This document shows positions 17,987 through 27,148 of a stretch of DNA of 64,000 nt, piece after piece. Both the position numbers and the translations under genes were made by a program. Below the pieces are notes generated by a model. It made no database searches, had not been told where the DNA came from, and worked only from the letters and a program-made list of their open reading frames with translations. Position 1 is the stretch's first letter. Each line of letters starts with the position of its first letter. Source of the stretch: Pontibacter pamirensis (lineage in GTDB: Bacteria; Bacteroidota; Bacteroidia; Cytophagales; Hymenobacteraceae); the NCBI RefSeq assembly GCF_010015475.1, contig NZ_SSNI01000010.1, positions 62,001 through 126,000 on the forward strand, read 5' to 3'.

Positions 17987-19405
17987 ATGAAAAAGATATT
18001 TAGATATACATTTGCCCTTGTCATGATGGGGGCACTATTCAGCTTACAGAGTTGCGAGGATTATTTTGACCTGGATGAGAACCCGAACCTGGTAAACAAT
18101 CCTCCCTTGGCTACCATGCTGGCCACCACCACTCAGAAAACCGGCCTCAACACCCAGCGGGTGGCTAATATTACGTCCTACTTTGTGCAGTACCTGGCAG
18201 GCCCTGTCGCAGGAGGATCAACAGACACTTACCAGGTAACCGATTACACCAGCACCTGGGACGCGTTGTACCTGGCGATGGCTGACATTTATGACATGAA
18301 ACAAAGAGGTATAGAAGCGGGAGCCAGTGATTATGTAGGCGTAGCCAACGTACTGATGGCTTACAACCTGAGTCTGGTAACCGACCTTTGGGGTGATGCA
18401 CCTTACAGCGAAGCCTTTATCAGCACCACCCTCACGCCAGGCTTCGACTCGCAGGAGGAACTTTACAATACATCTTTACAGCTAATCGACGAAGCCATAG
18501 CGGAGTTATCCCGAACAGATTCTAATGTGTTGTTAGATCCGGAAAGTGACCTGATACATGGCGGTGACAAGGAAAACTGGATAAAAACCGCCTACGCGCT
18601 CAAGGCAAGGTTCCTGAACAAGTTAAGCGAAACCGCTTCTTATAATCCTGAAGCCGTACTAAGCGCTGTTGATAACGCCTATACATCCAATGCAGATAAT
18701 GCAACGATGAGCGTATTCCAGACACGGAACCCCTGGGCTACTGTTGCGCTGAACAACGAGAACCTTTTATTAGGCGGCTGGCTGTCTGAGCAGTTTGTAG
18801 AGCACCTGAAAGGCACAACTACCGGCGTGTTTGACCCTCGTATTGCCCAGATTACGGACACAACTATCACTGGAGAATATATCGGCACGCCTAACGGAGT
18901 AGGCAATGTGGGGACAGCCAGTAATACAGTCAGAGACGAGTCCTACATTTCCCGTAACTCCCCTCTCACGGGAGATGAATCCCCTCTTATTCTTATTTCC
19001 TACCCGGAAGTGAAGCTGATTGAAGCAGAGGCAGCCTTGCGCGCCGGGCAAACCGACAGAGCCTATGCTGCTTACTTGGAAGCAATTGAGGCCAGCATGG
19101 ATCTGCTAGAGGTAGAACCGGCTGCCGCTGAGGAATATCTCTCTGACCCTGCCGTAGCTGTAGGTGCCTCCAACCTCACCCTAGATCTCATTTTTGATGA
19201 GAAGTATGTGGTAACTTACCTGAACCCGGAAGCATGGAACGATGCCAGACGGTATGACTATGCCTATGAAGGCTTCGAGTTACCTGCTAATGCAGACTTA
19301 TCGACTTTTATTCGCCGGGTAGCTTATCCGCAGGGAGAGGCATCCAAAAACCCGAATACGCCTGAAAGTCCGGTTTTATCTGAAGAACTTTGGTGGGATG
19401 AGTAA
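17987..19405 (+). CDS. SusD/RagB-like nutrient-binding lipoprotein
   Basis: A 472-residue SusD-like surface lipoprotein of the SusD-like_2 subgroup. The lipobox is LFSLQSC (C23), followed by the acidic EDYFDLDENPN stretch that often acts as a surface-export signal in Bacteroidota. TPR-like helices and the LMAYNLSLVTDLWGDAPYSEA block are typical of the family. It caps the SusC barrel and binds the imported ligand. It is cotranscribed with susC (11 bp gap) and followed by a strong terminator. Confidence 0.92.
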   Translation: MKKIFRYTFALVMMGALFSLQSCEDYFDLDENPNLVNNPPLATMLATTTQKTGLNTQRVANITSYFVQYLAGPVAGGSTDTYQVTDYTSTWDALYLAMADIYDMKQRGIEAGASDYVGVANVLMAYNLSLVTDLWGDAPYSEAFISTTLTPGFDSQEELYNTSLQLIDEAIAELSRTDSNVLLDPESDLIHGGDKENWIKTAYALKARFLNKLSETASYNPEAVLSAVDNAYTSNADNATMSVFQTRNPWATVALNNENLLLGGWLSEQFVEHLKGTTTGVFDPRIAQITDTTITGEYIGTPNGVGNVGTASNTVRDESYISRNSPLTGDESPLILISYPEVKLIEAEAALRAGQTDRAYAAYLEAIEASMDLLEVEPAAAEEYLSDPAVAVGASNLTLDLIFDEKYVVTYLNPEAWNDARRYDYAYEGFELPANADLSTFIRRVAYPQGEASKNPNTPESPVLSEELWWDE

Positions 19406-19440
19406 AACCTGAATCTGTGTAAGATAACGAGTAAATAAAT

Positions 19441-19478
19441 AGAAAAAGCCGCTGTGAGTACAGCGGCTTTTTCTATTT
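19441..19478 (+). terminator. Strong terminator of the SusC/SusD operon
   Basis: A perfect 15-bp stem (AGAAAAAGCCGCTGT at 19441-19455 and its complement at 19460-19474) closes on loop GAGT; the descending arm ends in a T-run. The rest of the gap up to 19717 holds no gene I can support. Confidence 0.92.
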
Positions 19479-19717
19479 AGAGCATATTCCAAACTCATTC
19501 CCTGAGCTGCAAACGTGCGCTTTCAAAAACAAAATTTAAACATACTCTTAAAACACTCCCGAAGCTGATGCGTTGAAAACAGTACTTTTCTCCGGAAATC
19601 TTCATCATGAAGCAGTTTTTTATGTGTCCGGATGAAAACCACAACATAATCAAAGAACAAAAAGCAGATGAGTTTCTCTTGCTGAGGAAAACCTGGTGCT
19701 GATAAATATGATAGGAG

Positions 19718-21196
19718 ATGCAGCATAACAACAGCGATACAACAAACGGGATGTTTGATGACTACAGTATTAATCCGGATTTTCTGGATGAGGTTTTTTC
19801 CCCTGACGGCGCAGTGAAGCCTGCGTACGCCATGATAATCGATCAGCTGAAGCAGTATTCGACAGCGGACTTAGCTGAACTTTATGAGCGCGCCCATCAG
19901 GCTTTTTTTGAACAGGGAATAACCTTCAGACTTCCTTCTGACAAGGCTAAAACACGTGAACGGGTTTTTCCTTTTGATCTTTTACCCAGATTAATCAACA
20001 GCAGGGAGTGGGAAAAACTTCAGCGGGGAGTTGTCCAGCGGAACATGGCCATCAACGCGTTCATCCACGATGTATATCACCAGCAGCATATTTTCAAAGA
20101 CAAGCTAGTACCGCAGGAACTGGTCACAAACTCTGTACACTACAGCCCGGCTATGGTCGACCTGAATCCGACAGGAGGAATTTACAACCATATATCCGGC
20201 ACTGACCTGGTGAAACACAGTGACGGTGAGTACTATATCCTGGAGGACAATGTGCGCACCCCTTCTGGTATGAGCTATGTGCTTTCTAACCGGGAGGTAA
20301 TGAAGCGAACTATGTTTCAGCTGTTCGGCAAATACTCCTTGCAACCGGTGAAGGAATTTACAGAGCACTTTCTGACGATGATGCGCTCCGTGGCGCCAGC
20401 AGGTGTAGACGAGCCCAACGGTGCGGTGCTGACAGATGGGATGCAGGCTTCGGCTTATTTTGAGCATGCTTATATGGCCCATAGTATGGGCGTTCCACTG
20501 GTAGAAGGAAAGGACCTGTACGTAGAGCAGGACACGGTATACATGAAAACAGTGGCTGGCCCCAAACGCATCGACGTCATGTACAGACGACTGGACGATG
20601 AATTCCTGGACCCCGAGGTATTTGAAGCCGACTCAGTGTTTGGCGTGCCGGGTATTATGAGGGCTTACAGGAAAGGTAACATTAACATGCTGAACGCGCC
20701 GGGTTGCGGAGCCGCTGACGACAAAGCCGTTTACAGCTATGTACCTGCTATGATCCGGTACTACCTGGGCGAAGAACCTATTCTCAACAATGTGCACACG
20801 TACCTGTGCTCGGAGGAAAGTGACTATAAGTACGTCATCGAAAATATGGACACGCTGGTGGTTAAGCCAGTGGATGAGTACGGGGGCAAAGGCATACTCA
20901 TCGGCAGCGCTGCCACAAAGGCGGAGTTGAGCGAATACAAGCAGAAGATTGCCCAGGACCGGAGCAAATACATCGCGCAGCCGATTATGGCGCTGTCGAA
21001 CCATGCCACCTACATTGACGGAAACAATCAGTTTGAGCCCCGCCATGTAGATTTACGCACCTATACCCTGCTTGGCAAAGACATGCAGTATGTGCTCCAG
21101 GGAGGGCTGACAAGGGTGGCGCTGATAGAAGGCAACATGATTGTCAATTCATCCCAGGGTGGTGGGTCCAAGGACACCTGGGTGCTGGAAGAGTAA
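19718..21196 (+). CDS. Circularly permuted ATP-grasp protein (DUF404/DUF407 type)
   Basis: A 492-residue protein of the circularly permuted type-2 ATP-grasp family. Recognisable stretches are VFPFDLLPRLI, ILEDNVRTPSGMSYVL (nucleotide/metal region), VDVMYRR-like RIDVMYRRLDDEFLDP, NAPGCGAADDKAVYSYVP, and VVKPVDEYGGKGILIG near the C-terminus. The family is predicted to ligate amino acids or peptides and is almost always encoded beside an alpha-E protein, as here (next gene 84 bp on). The product is unknown. The ATG at 19718 is used; ATG at 19751 is an alternative. Confidence 0.88.
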   Translation: MQHNNSDTTNGMFDDYSINPDFLDEVFSPDGAVKPAYAMIIDQLKQYSTADLAELYERAHQAFFEQGITFRLPSDKAKTRERVFPFDLLPRLINSREWEKLQRGVVQRNMAINAFIHDVYHQQHIFKDKLVPQELVTNSVHYSPAMVDLNPTGGIYNHISGTDLVKHSDGEYYILEDNVRTPSGMSYVLSNREVMKRTMFQLFGKYSLQPVKEFTEHFLTMMRSVAPAGVDEPNGAVLTDGMQASAYFEHAYMAHSMGVPLVEGKDLYVEQDTVYMKTVAGPKRIDVMYRRLDDEFLDPEVFEADSVFGVPGIMRAYRKGNINMLNAPGCGAADDKAVYSYVPAMIRYYLGEEPILNNVHTYLCSEESDYKYVIENMDTLVVKPVDEYGGKGILIGSAATKAELSEYKQKIAQDRSKYIAQPIMALSNHATYIDGNNQFEPRHVDLRTYTLLGKDMQYVLQGGLTRVALIEGNMIVNSSQGGGSKDTWVLEE

Positions 21197-21280
21197 GCTA
21201 CTTCTTATGAACCTGTTGGAAGCAAAGCGGGAACGCAGGAGGTGTAAAGAATTTGATTGGATACTAAAACGCAAGGCATG

Positions 21281-22228
21281 ATGCTATCAAGAAGCGCAAA
21301 AAAGATATACTGGATGGGGCGCGACCTGGAATGGGCTGAGTTCGTCGCTCTTTATTCGAGGGTACAATATGAAAACCTGATGGATTTGCCGGCAAGGCAG
21401 TCGAAAGAAGATTTACTGGAAGATATACTGCATGTGGCAGATGCACAGGAGAATTATTTTTATGCCCATTCACAACTGAAGGCAGAGGATGTGCTCACCT
21501 TTATATGCATTGAAGAAGCGAACCCCAATTCGGTTTTGGCTTATGTAGACAGGGTTCGGGAACTGGCAAGGGGCGCCCGTGACGGACTTTCGCTTGAGCT
21601 TTGGGAGTACATTAACCGCTTCTATCATACCATGAACAGCTATAGCACTGAAAGACTACACCGGGAGGGTATACAGGGTTTTGCCGGGGCAATAGAGTCT
21701 AACAGCTGCCGTATTAAAGGCTATATACACAATAACATGCTCCGGAATGAGGCCTGGATGCTGTTTTCACTGGGCATGTATATGGAAAGAGCCTTCCTGA
21801 TAACCCGGACACTTTTGCACCAGATGCAGGCCATTGCCACACAGGGAAGTTCGGGGCAGAGCGGGTCTGATGAAAGCTACCGGTTTGCCCTGCTGCTCGG
21901 AAGCATAGGGGGCTACGAAATGTTTAAACAGGGGTATCAAAAGAACGCCTCCCGTAAGCTTGCGCTCGACTTCCTGGTTTCAAATAATGAATTTCCGAAA
22001 TCTGTCGTGCATACCCTCACTTCCATCCACACGATACTGAAAGACCTGCACGCTTCACGGCAGGAACAGGAGAGTGCTCTCCAATCTACTTCCCACACTA
22101 TTCTTTCGCAATGTCAAGCTTTCACTCCAGGGAATGAGGCAGCAACAACAGTAGACTTTCTGAAAAAAACACTGGCTAACCTTCATGCGCTGTCCGGGCA
22201 GTTGGAGCAAACTTATCTGAAATTCTAA
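21281..22228 (+). CDS. Alpha-E domain protein (DUF403)
   Basis: About 316 residues, all-helical, beginning with the family-typical MLSRSAKKIYWMGRDLEWAE. The frame extends back to a TTG at 21257, but ATG at 21278 or 21281 fits family starts better. The conserved helix around IKGYIHNNMLRNEAWMLFSLGMYMERA matches the repeated E-containing motif of the family. It partners the ATP-grasp protein upstream in a predicted peptide-modifying system. The transglutaminase-like protease usually found as third member is not next to it; after this gene come 358 non-coding bases. Confidence 0.88.
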   Translation: MLSRSAKKIYWMGRDLEWAEFVALYSRVQYENLMDLPARQSKEDLLEDILHVADAQENYFYAHSQLKAEDVLTFICIEEANPNSVLAYVDRVRELARGARDGLSLELWEYINRFYHTMNSYSTERLHREGIQGFAGAIESNSCRIKGYIHNNMLRNEAWMLFSLGMYMERAFLITRTLLHQMQAIATQGSSGQSGSDESYRFALLLGSIGGYEMFKQGYQKNASRKLALDFLVSNNEFPKSVVHTLTSIHTILKDLHASRQEQESALQSTSHTILSQCQAFTPGNEAATTVDFLKKTLANLHALSGQLEQTYLKF

Positions 22229-22586
22229 TTTTCAGGTGCGGATAAACATACTACCAGGTGCGGCAAGACGAAGGGGAGCAAAGCATTGTGAAAAATGAAT
22301 TTAGAATATATAAACTTCTGTTATATAAGTTTTATATAGACATTACCCACTTCTTCAGCTCAAAGGAAAAGTGTTTCCAGTTTTTCTTCAATGCGCCTTG
22401 CAGATGTTCCGGTGCCGTGTATTATTACTTAGTTTAATGTACTGTAAAACAGTAATATACACAATAATTATTTACATTGGGGACATTACAGGGGACAGAA
22501 TGATATACTTGTTAATAAAAAGTGCTTCAATGCTTTTTAGCTGTTGTTCTACGCTGTTATTGTAAATTATTTGGTTCCAAATTCAT
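22229..22586. other. AT-rich convergent gap, no gene seen
   Basis: Lies between the alpha-E gene (plus) and the thioredoxin-like gene (minus). Low-complexity AT-rich DNA with only short frames; no clear terminator hairpin or repeat recognised. Confidence 0.4.
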
Positions 22587-23234
22587 TTACTTTACCTTTT
22601 TCTGAATAAGTAAACTATTGATCACAGGTGAATACTCGTTAAAAACGGCTGTTTTGGCTCTATCATCAACGAAGCCACCTGCGGAAATATGTCGTAAAAT
22701 ACCATCTTGGTCAAAGACCATACTTGTAGGGAAGCCGAATGCTGTAGCTAAGAACATATTCGAATAAGATTCACTGTCGGTAATTAATTGATATTTAAAA
22801 TCATGCTTAGGCAAGAAATCTTCAACCGTTCGCTGTCGAGAGCTATTTCCGAATGCGAGAAAGACTACTTCTTTACCCTCATACTCATCTACCAACCTAT
22901 TGAGAGCTGGCAGTTCTGCCACACATGGCTTACAGCCGATATACCAAAAATTCATTACCACTATTTTCCCTGCCAAAGATTGCTTACTGATTGGCTTACC
23001 ATCGAGGGTTTGAGCGGTAAACTCTGGCATTGGGGAACCAACTAAATTTTTGATTGCCTTATGCGGTACAAACATTAGAGAATCTCTTTCCTTGTCTGTT
23101 GAGGCTTTATTAAAAGCCTCCCTTGATGGTGTAACAACCTTTTCCTTAAAATTACTAAAGTTAAGTACCTGAGAATTTCCTTCTGTAACACACATTAGCA
23201 TGGTTAAAACAAAGGTAAATATTGTCTTTTTCAT
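22587..23234 (-). CDS. TlpA-like periplasmic thiol-disulfide oxidoreductase
   Basis: A 215-residue redoxin with a signal peptide (MKKTIFTFVLTMLMCVTEGNSQ) and a TlpA/ResA-like thioredoxin fold. The redox motif is C-K-P-C in FWYIGCKPCVAELPALNRL, preceded by the GKIVVMNFW strand, with the cis-proline region in AFGFPTSMVFDQDGI. It should reduce or isomerise disulfides in the periplasm. It appears monocistronic; no partner cytochrome or sensor gene is adjacent. Confidence 0.9.
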   Translation of the reverse strand: MKKTIFTFVLTMLMCVTEGNSQVLNFSNFKEKVVTPSREAFNKASTDKERDSLMFVPHKAIKNLVGSPMPEFTAQTLDGKPISKQSLAGKIVVMNFWYIGCKPCVAELPALNRLVDEYEGKEVVFLAFGNSSRQRTVEDFLPKHDFKYQLITDSESYSNMFLATAFGFPTSMVFDQDGILRHISAGGFVDDRAKTAVFNEYSPVINSLLIQKKVK

Positions 23235-23676
23235 ATTGGGCTGGATATATAAAATGCGTAGAACTAGCGGAAATGGGTGAACATACTGTTAACTGCACTA
23301 TGTATGGAAGTGGTTTTGCCTTTTCTTCCGCTGCCTTGCAGTACTTGGTTTGGTTAAAAAAAACAATTTTGTAGGTACCCCCACACTCCATTCAAGATAT
23401 AAAGATTTTGTTAATGCTCCTAACCAAAATAAATATATTTATATCTCCTATATAGAAAGCTGTAAAAGCAAAAAAACCGGTGTTACCCGGTTCTTCTTGT
23501 TGAAACCCTTCTGTTATGAATAATGCTGAATACTCTTCGCAGCTTAGAGAGTAGAGGAAGTAATCTATGGATGCTAATATTCCACTCTCTTCCCAATGTA
23601 GCTGCTCCTCTTTTGGCAACCCTTCAAAGGAGAATTCATCTCTTACTCCTCCGAACTTCCGTTAGCAAAGGGACAA
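23235..23676. other. Intergenic region with a minus-strand terminator
   Basis: AT-rich DNA upstream of the thioredoxin-like gene and downstream of the serine hydrolase gene. Besides the hairpin listed at 23467 I see no gene or repeat; a 75-codon minus frame in it runs across that hairpin and looks accidental. Confidence 0.45.
23467..23492 (-). terminator. Probable terminator of the serine hydrolase gene
   Basis: AACCGG (23475-23480) pairs with CCGGTT (23487-23492). Read on the minus strand the stem is followed by a T-run, about 185 bases beyond the stop of the gene ending at 23677. Confidence 0.6.
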
Positions 23677-24987
23677 TTACCTGCTACTACTGCCTTCGCT
23701 ATAATCTATCCTGAACTTCTCCAGGTCCGGGAGGTGCTTCTTTTTTCGTTTAAGCTCGTGCTGGTAAATCACCTGCCCTAAATCTCTCATAAAGGGAAAA
23801 CCAACTTCTTCGTACTCATACTCCCCGTTGTTAAAAATTTCATCCTCATTCACAAGTATAACGGCCGTTAGCAGGAACTCCACCTTGTTTTCAAAATCTA
23901 CGATGTATGCATTGTCAATCAAAAAGCCATAGGCATCCCCCACCTTATTGAAAATCCGGATGTTGTCCGGCATCCGCTCTTTTGAATCTCCAAACATCAG
24001 AAACTTTACGTAAGGGTCAGGGTACTCCTGTGGGTCGTAAGCGGGGAAGTCGCTTTCGCGGGGCACCATCGACATGTACTTATACAGAAAAGCATAGTCA
24101 TCAGGCGTTAGATTAAAGCGCTGCTTTTCCGGCACCGCCTCCGGAAACAGGGCCGTCTTCAGAATGCCCTGCAGGTTATCTACGGAGATGTAATTCTTAC
24201 CTGAGAAATCCATCGGCTCATTTACCAACTCGTCATCCTTGTAATGGCCTTTCCCCAACAGCACAGTGCTCAACCTGGTTGGTACAGGAGCAGGATTCCT
24301 GGTAAGTGGCTGTTGGTATAAAATGTTATCCCCCGCATAAAAAGTAAAAGGATTTGTATGGGCGTTTTCATCGGGGCTCAGGAAGATGGATAAGCGATGC
24401 ACCAGCCGTACATCCTCAAAGCCTTTCTGGTGCAGCGTTTGGTTAAGCTGCTGCTGCCCTACAAACTCATACAAGCGGTTAAAGGCATCGTTATCACTCA
24501 CCAGCAACACCTTTTTGATGTAATGCGCAACAGACGGTAGCTGATTTTCTGAGCTGCTGTCGGCTTTTACAGCACTTTGCCCGGCATATGCACTGTCTAC
24601 CTGCAGAGGCGTGTACTTATTTAAGCCTGCAATGTTCAACTCATTCAGCTTCTCCAGCGCTACCAGCGCCGCTGGCAACTTTATGGTGCTGGCCGGGTAA
24701 AAATACTCCTTCGCGTTAAGCCGGTAATTATAGGACGTAAAATGCGGCTGGTTCTGCGCATCGCGGTCTATCTGCGTGTACAGGATCTGTACCCGGTACT
24801 TGTCGGGGTTATTCAGTATCTCCTGAAACTTTTCAGGGTGTTTCTTCAGGACTTTCTGAATTAGTTTCTTTGACTTCATCGTCTGTGCAGAGGCAGCCTC
24901 CTGGTGCAGAAATAAAATTGCGTGGAAGAATAACAAACATAAAAGCACTGGCAGGCTTAACTTGCTGCGCTGGTTAATTTTAATCAT
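23677..24987 (-). CDS. Class A beta-lactamase-like secreted serine hydrolase
   Basis: About 436 residues from ATG at 24987, which gives a signal peptide (LPVLLCLLFFHAILF...SAQ); a longer frame from 25041 adds 18 residues. The penicillin-recognising fold is indicated by SxxK in YPASTIKLPAALVAL, SDN in VSDNDAFNRLYEF and a C-terminal NKVGDAYGF in the place of KTG, where Val replaces Thr/Ser. It is much longer than a true class A beta-lactamase (about 290), with insertions and a basic C-terminal tail. I call it a serine hydrolase of this superfamily rather than a resistance enzyme; substrate unknown. Confidence 0.82.
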   Translation of the reverse strand: MIKINQRSKLSLPVLLCLLFFHAILFLHQEAASAQTMKSKKLIQKVLKKHPEKFQEILNNPDKYRVQILYTQIDRDAQNQPHFTSYNYRLNAKEYFYPASTIKLPAALVALEKLNELNIAGLNKYTPLQVDSAYAGQSAVKADSSSENQLPSVAHYIKKVLLVSDNDAFNRLYEFVGQQQLNQTLHQKGFEDVRLVHRLSIFLSPDENAHTNPFTFYAGDNILYQQPLTRNPAPVPTRLSTVLLGKGHYKDDELVNEPMDFSGKNYISVDNLQGILKTALFPEAVPEKQRFNLTPDDYAFLYKYMSMVPRESDFPAYDPQEYPDPYVKFLMFGDSKERMPDNIRIFNKVGDAYGFLIDNAYIVDFENKVEFLLTAVILVNEDEIFNNGEYEYEEVGFPFMRDLGQVIYQHELKRKKKHLPDLEKFRIDYSEGSSSR

Positions 24988-25172
24988 GATAGCCTTGAAT
25001 ATTCTAACTATTAAGGTACAGACTTTTGTGAAATTCTCCATATAGGAAGCGGAAAACGAAAAATACTGAAGAAAGAATTACGTTGTATTTTCATTGAAAT
25101 CCTTGGCAGTACACCTCAATATTTAGTGCTGAAAACGTATAATTGCCGGTTCAAAATTTATTAATGGCGCTG

Positions 25173-25180
25173 TACTTTTG
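25173..25180 (+). promoter_or_regulatory. Candidate -7 promoter element TACTTTTG
   Basis: Exact match to the Bacteroidota TAnnTTTG -7 consensus, 68 bases before the preferred ATG at 25248 and downstream of the alternative TTG start at 25143, which supports the ATG. No well-spaced TTTG partner is evident. Confidence 0.45.
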
Positions 25181-25247
25181 CAGTACATCAACCTTTGCTA
25201 ACTTTAGAGTCTTCTCGAAGCCTGAATCTTACGTCTGTTTTCTTAAT

Positions 25248-26861
25248 ATGAAAAAAAGTATCCTGTTTTTTTCTGTTTCCTTATTGTTCATCACTAAAGT
25301 ATCTGCACAGAATGATACGGTAAGAGTGCCGGCTCCTACTATTATAGTCTCTCCCCAAACTGTTACAAATACTCCCCTCAAACTTAACTTCCCGGAACAA
25401 CCAAACTGGAACGTATTGAAAGAGGGAGAAAAACTTCAGTTTCAGGCCAAAGCCTCCGGTGGTGCTGATAGCACTAATACTTACACCTATGCCCTCACCC
25501 AGGGGCGGGAAGAAGGAATGGAGTTCGACTCCCTTGGCCACTTTTCCTGGACCCCCAGCTACGATTTTGTGGACCGCTTGAGCGATGGGCGCACGGTTCA
25601 GCTTCTTTTTGAGGCAAAAAACAAAAAAGGCGGGAGCGTAAACCAAGTAGTGGAGTTAAAAGTAGAACATGTTAACCGCCCTCCTGTTGTTGCCGACCTA
25701 AAGCCGTTCTATGTCCGGTATAGCACGGAGAATACCTATACCATAGAATCATCAGCTGTGAAGGACGAAGACAATGACCCCATTGTCTTTGTACCTGTTA
25801 CAAACGCAATGCCGCAGGGAGCCAAACTGTCAGCACAGGGAGAATTTACCTGGAAGCCATCCACCAGCCAGTTCAGGCAGCTACAGAGAGAACCGCTTAT
25901 GCTGGAGTTTTACGTAGAGGACCAGCCGGCAAAAGCCCGTACGAAAGGCACTTTTAAGATTGCTGCAACCCAGCAGGATTTACCTCCCAGCATACAGATG
26001 ATTCCGTCTCAGAAAAGATTCGCCTATGACGAGAATGCCACCATTAATATTATGTTTCAGCTGACAGACGAAAACGGGGAAAGCGATATTGCATCGTTTA
26101 GCTTTATTTCTGAAAACACGAATGTTCCTGCCTCGGCGCTTGTGAAGAATACGCCTTCCCAATATGAGTTTATCTGGAGGCCGGGCTATGACTTTGTGAA
26201 AGACCCTCTGGATTCTCTTACGTTTGATGTCACCTTCTTTGTAATGGATAGATCGAACCAGCGGGATACCCGCACAGTGACTTTTTCGATAAAGAATGCT
26301 GTGAATGAGGAAGAAATGGACCAAAAGCTCTATAACGAGTATCGGTCGTCGCTGGTAAAGGCATGGGATCTGATGGAGCAGCTAAAGGAGGCTGAAAAGG
26401 ACCTGAAGAAAAAGTACAACCGGGCCAAGAGAGGGAAAAAAGGCAGGTCGCTTACCAATGCTTCCCTAGGAGCCGTAACGGGCATTTCGCCGGTGGTGGT
26501 GGAGGAGCCCGGCACTTCCAAAAAGATAACCGCCGTTGGGGGCACCATGGTGATGACGATTGGAACCTTGGAAGCAACTGAAGTAATCGGACGCTCTACC
26601 AAAGACCTGATAGAACGCCTGAACTACATTATGGAGAAACGAAACGAGTTGCAGACAAAGGGCGATATTTTTGCCAGGAAGTATGCACTTAAATCATCGC
26701 GCCGCAGCCCGGAGTTTATGAAAGAAGTTGATAATTTTGTGGCCGTGATGAGCCTGAAAGGCATGGTGGCTCTGGAACTGGATGCTGGCTGGCAAAACAA
26801 ATCCAAGCCAACAAATGAAAACGTGACCAAAACCTTCAAGGACTTCAGTTCAGGGAATTGA
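25248..26861 (+). CDS. Secreted protein with cadherin/Ig-like repeats and helical tail
   Basis: About 537 residues from ATG at 25248, with signal peptide MKKSILFFSVSLLFITKVSAQ. Three putative Ig/cadherin-like (He_PIG) repeats follow; each ends with a similar strand (GHFSWTPSYDFVDR, GEFTWKPSTSQFRQ, YEFIWRPGYDFVKD), and linkers carry NRPPVV and DEDNDP motifs typical of calcium-linked cadherin-like folds. The last ~170 residues are helical and Lys/Glu-rich. A surface, adhesion or cell-envelope structural role is plausible. Identity beyond the fold is unknown. Confidence 0.78.
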   Translation: MKKSILFFSVSLLFITKVSAQNDTVRVPAPTIIVSPQTVTNTPLKLNFPEQPNWNVLKEGEKLQFQAKASGGADSTNTYTYALTQGREEGMEFDSLGHFSWTPSYDFVDRLSDGRTVQLLFEAKNKKGGSVNQVVELKVEHVNRPPVVADLKPFYVRYSTENTYTIESSAVKDEDNDPIVFVPVTNAMPQGAKLSAQGEFTWKPSTSQFRQLQREPLMLEFYVEDQPAKARTKGTFKIAATQQDLPPSIQMIPSQKRFAYDENATINIMFQLTDENGESDIASFSFISENTNVPASALVKNTPSQYEFIWRPGYDFVKDPLDSLTFDVTFFVMDRSNQRDTRTVTFSIKNAVNEEEMDQKLYNEYRSSLVKAWDLMEQLKEAEKDLKKKYNRAKRGKKGRSLTNASLGAVTGISPVVVEEPGTSKKITAVGGTMVMTIGTLEATEVIGRSTKDLIERLNYIMEKRNELQTKGDIFARKYALKSSRRSPEFMKEVDNFVAVMSLKGMVALELDAGWQNKSKPTNENVTKTFKDFSSGN

Positions 26862-26869
26862 TTGCGGTA

Positions 26870-27148
26870 AATACCAATCTGTCTAAACTGCCGTATTTAT
26901 AGTTCATCCAGCGGCAGCTTACCTAATGTTTCATCTCTCTTTTCTTAGCTCTCAAGGCCAAGAGGCCTCGTCTTTGTGCATCGCGCTGTGTATTTGAAGC
27001 TGCCTCCGCGCTGCTTCGGCTGCCACACTGCGTGTGGCACCGCAACAAATACAAGGCGCTCAACACAAAGACTGGAAACACCTTCACTTCGTGCCAACCA
27101 ATTGAAAAGGCTTGGCTTTATGGAACAAGCTTCATGTGAATTGGTATT
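26870..27148. repeat. Structured dispersed repeat, copy 1 (most complete)
   Basis: A 279-bp element bounded by the 9-bp inverted repeat AATACCAAT (26870-26878) and ATTGGTATT (27140-27148); it fills almost the whole convergent gap. Internal order: CTGCCG...CGGCAG hairpin, conserved TGTTTCATCTCTC, hairpin AGGCC-AAGA-GGCCT (26955-26968), then a long stem. In that stem GTCTTTGTG (26970-26978) pairs with CACAAAGAC (27064-27072), GCGC with GCGC, and TGTATTTG (26989-26996) with CAAATACA (27046-27053). Its apex carries GCCACAC-TGC-GTGTGGC (27022-27038). The same architecture recurs at 43771 and 47488 with different stem sequences. Confidence 0.85.

Noticed and set aside
22371-22565. 64-codon plus-strand frame after the alpha-E gene
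   Set aside because: Low-complexity, Ile/Leu/Cys-rich translation in AT-rich DNA, no family or promoter support.
23392-23619. 75-codon minus-strand frame
   Set aside because: Runs across the terminator hairpin at 23467 and has no recognisable features.
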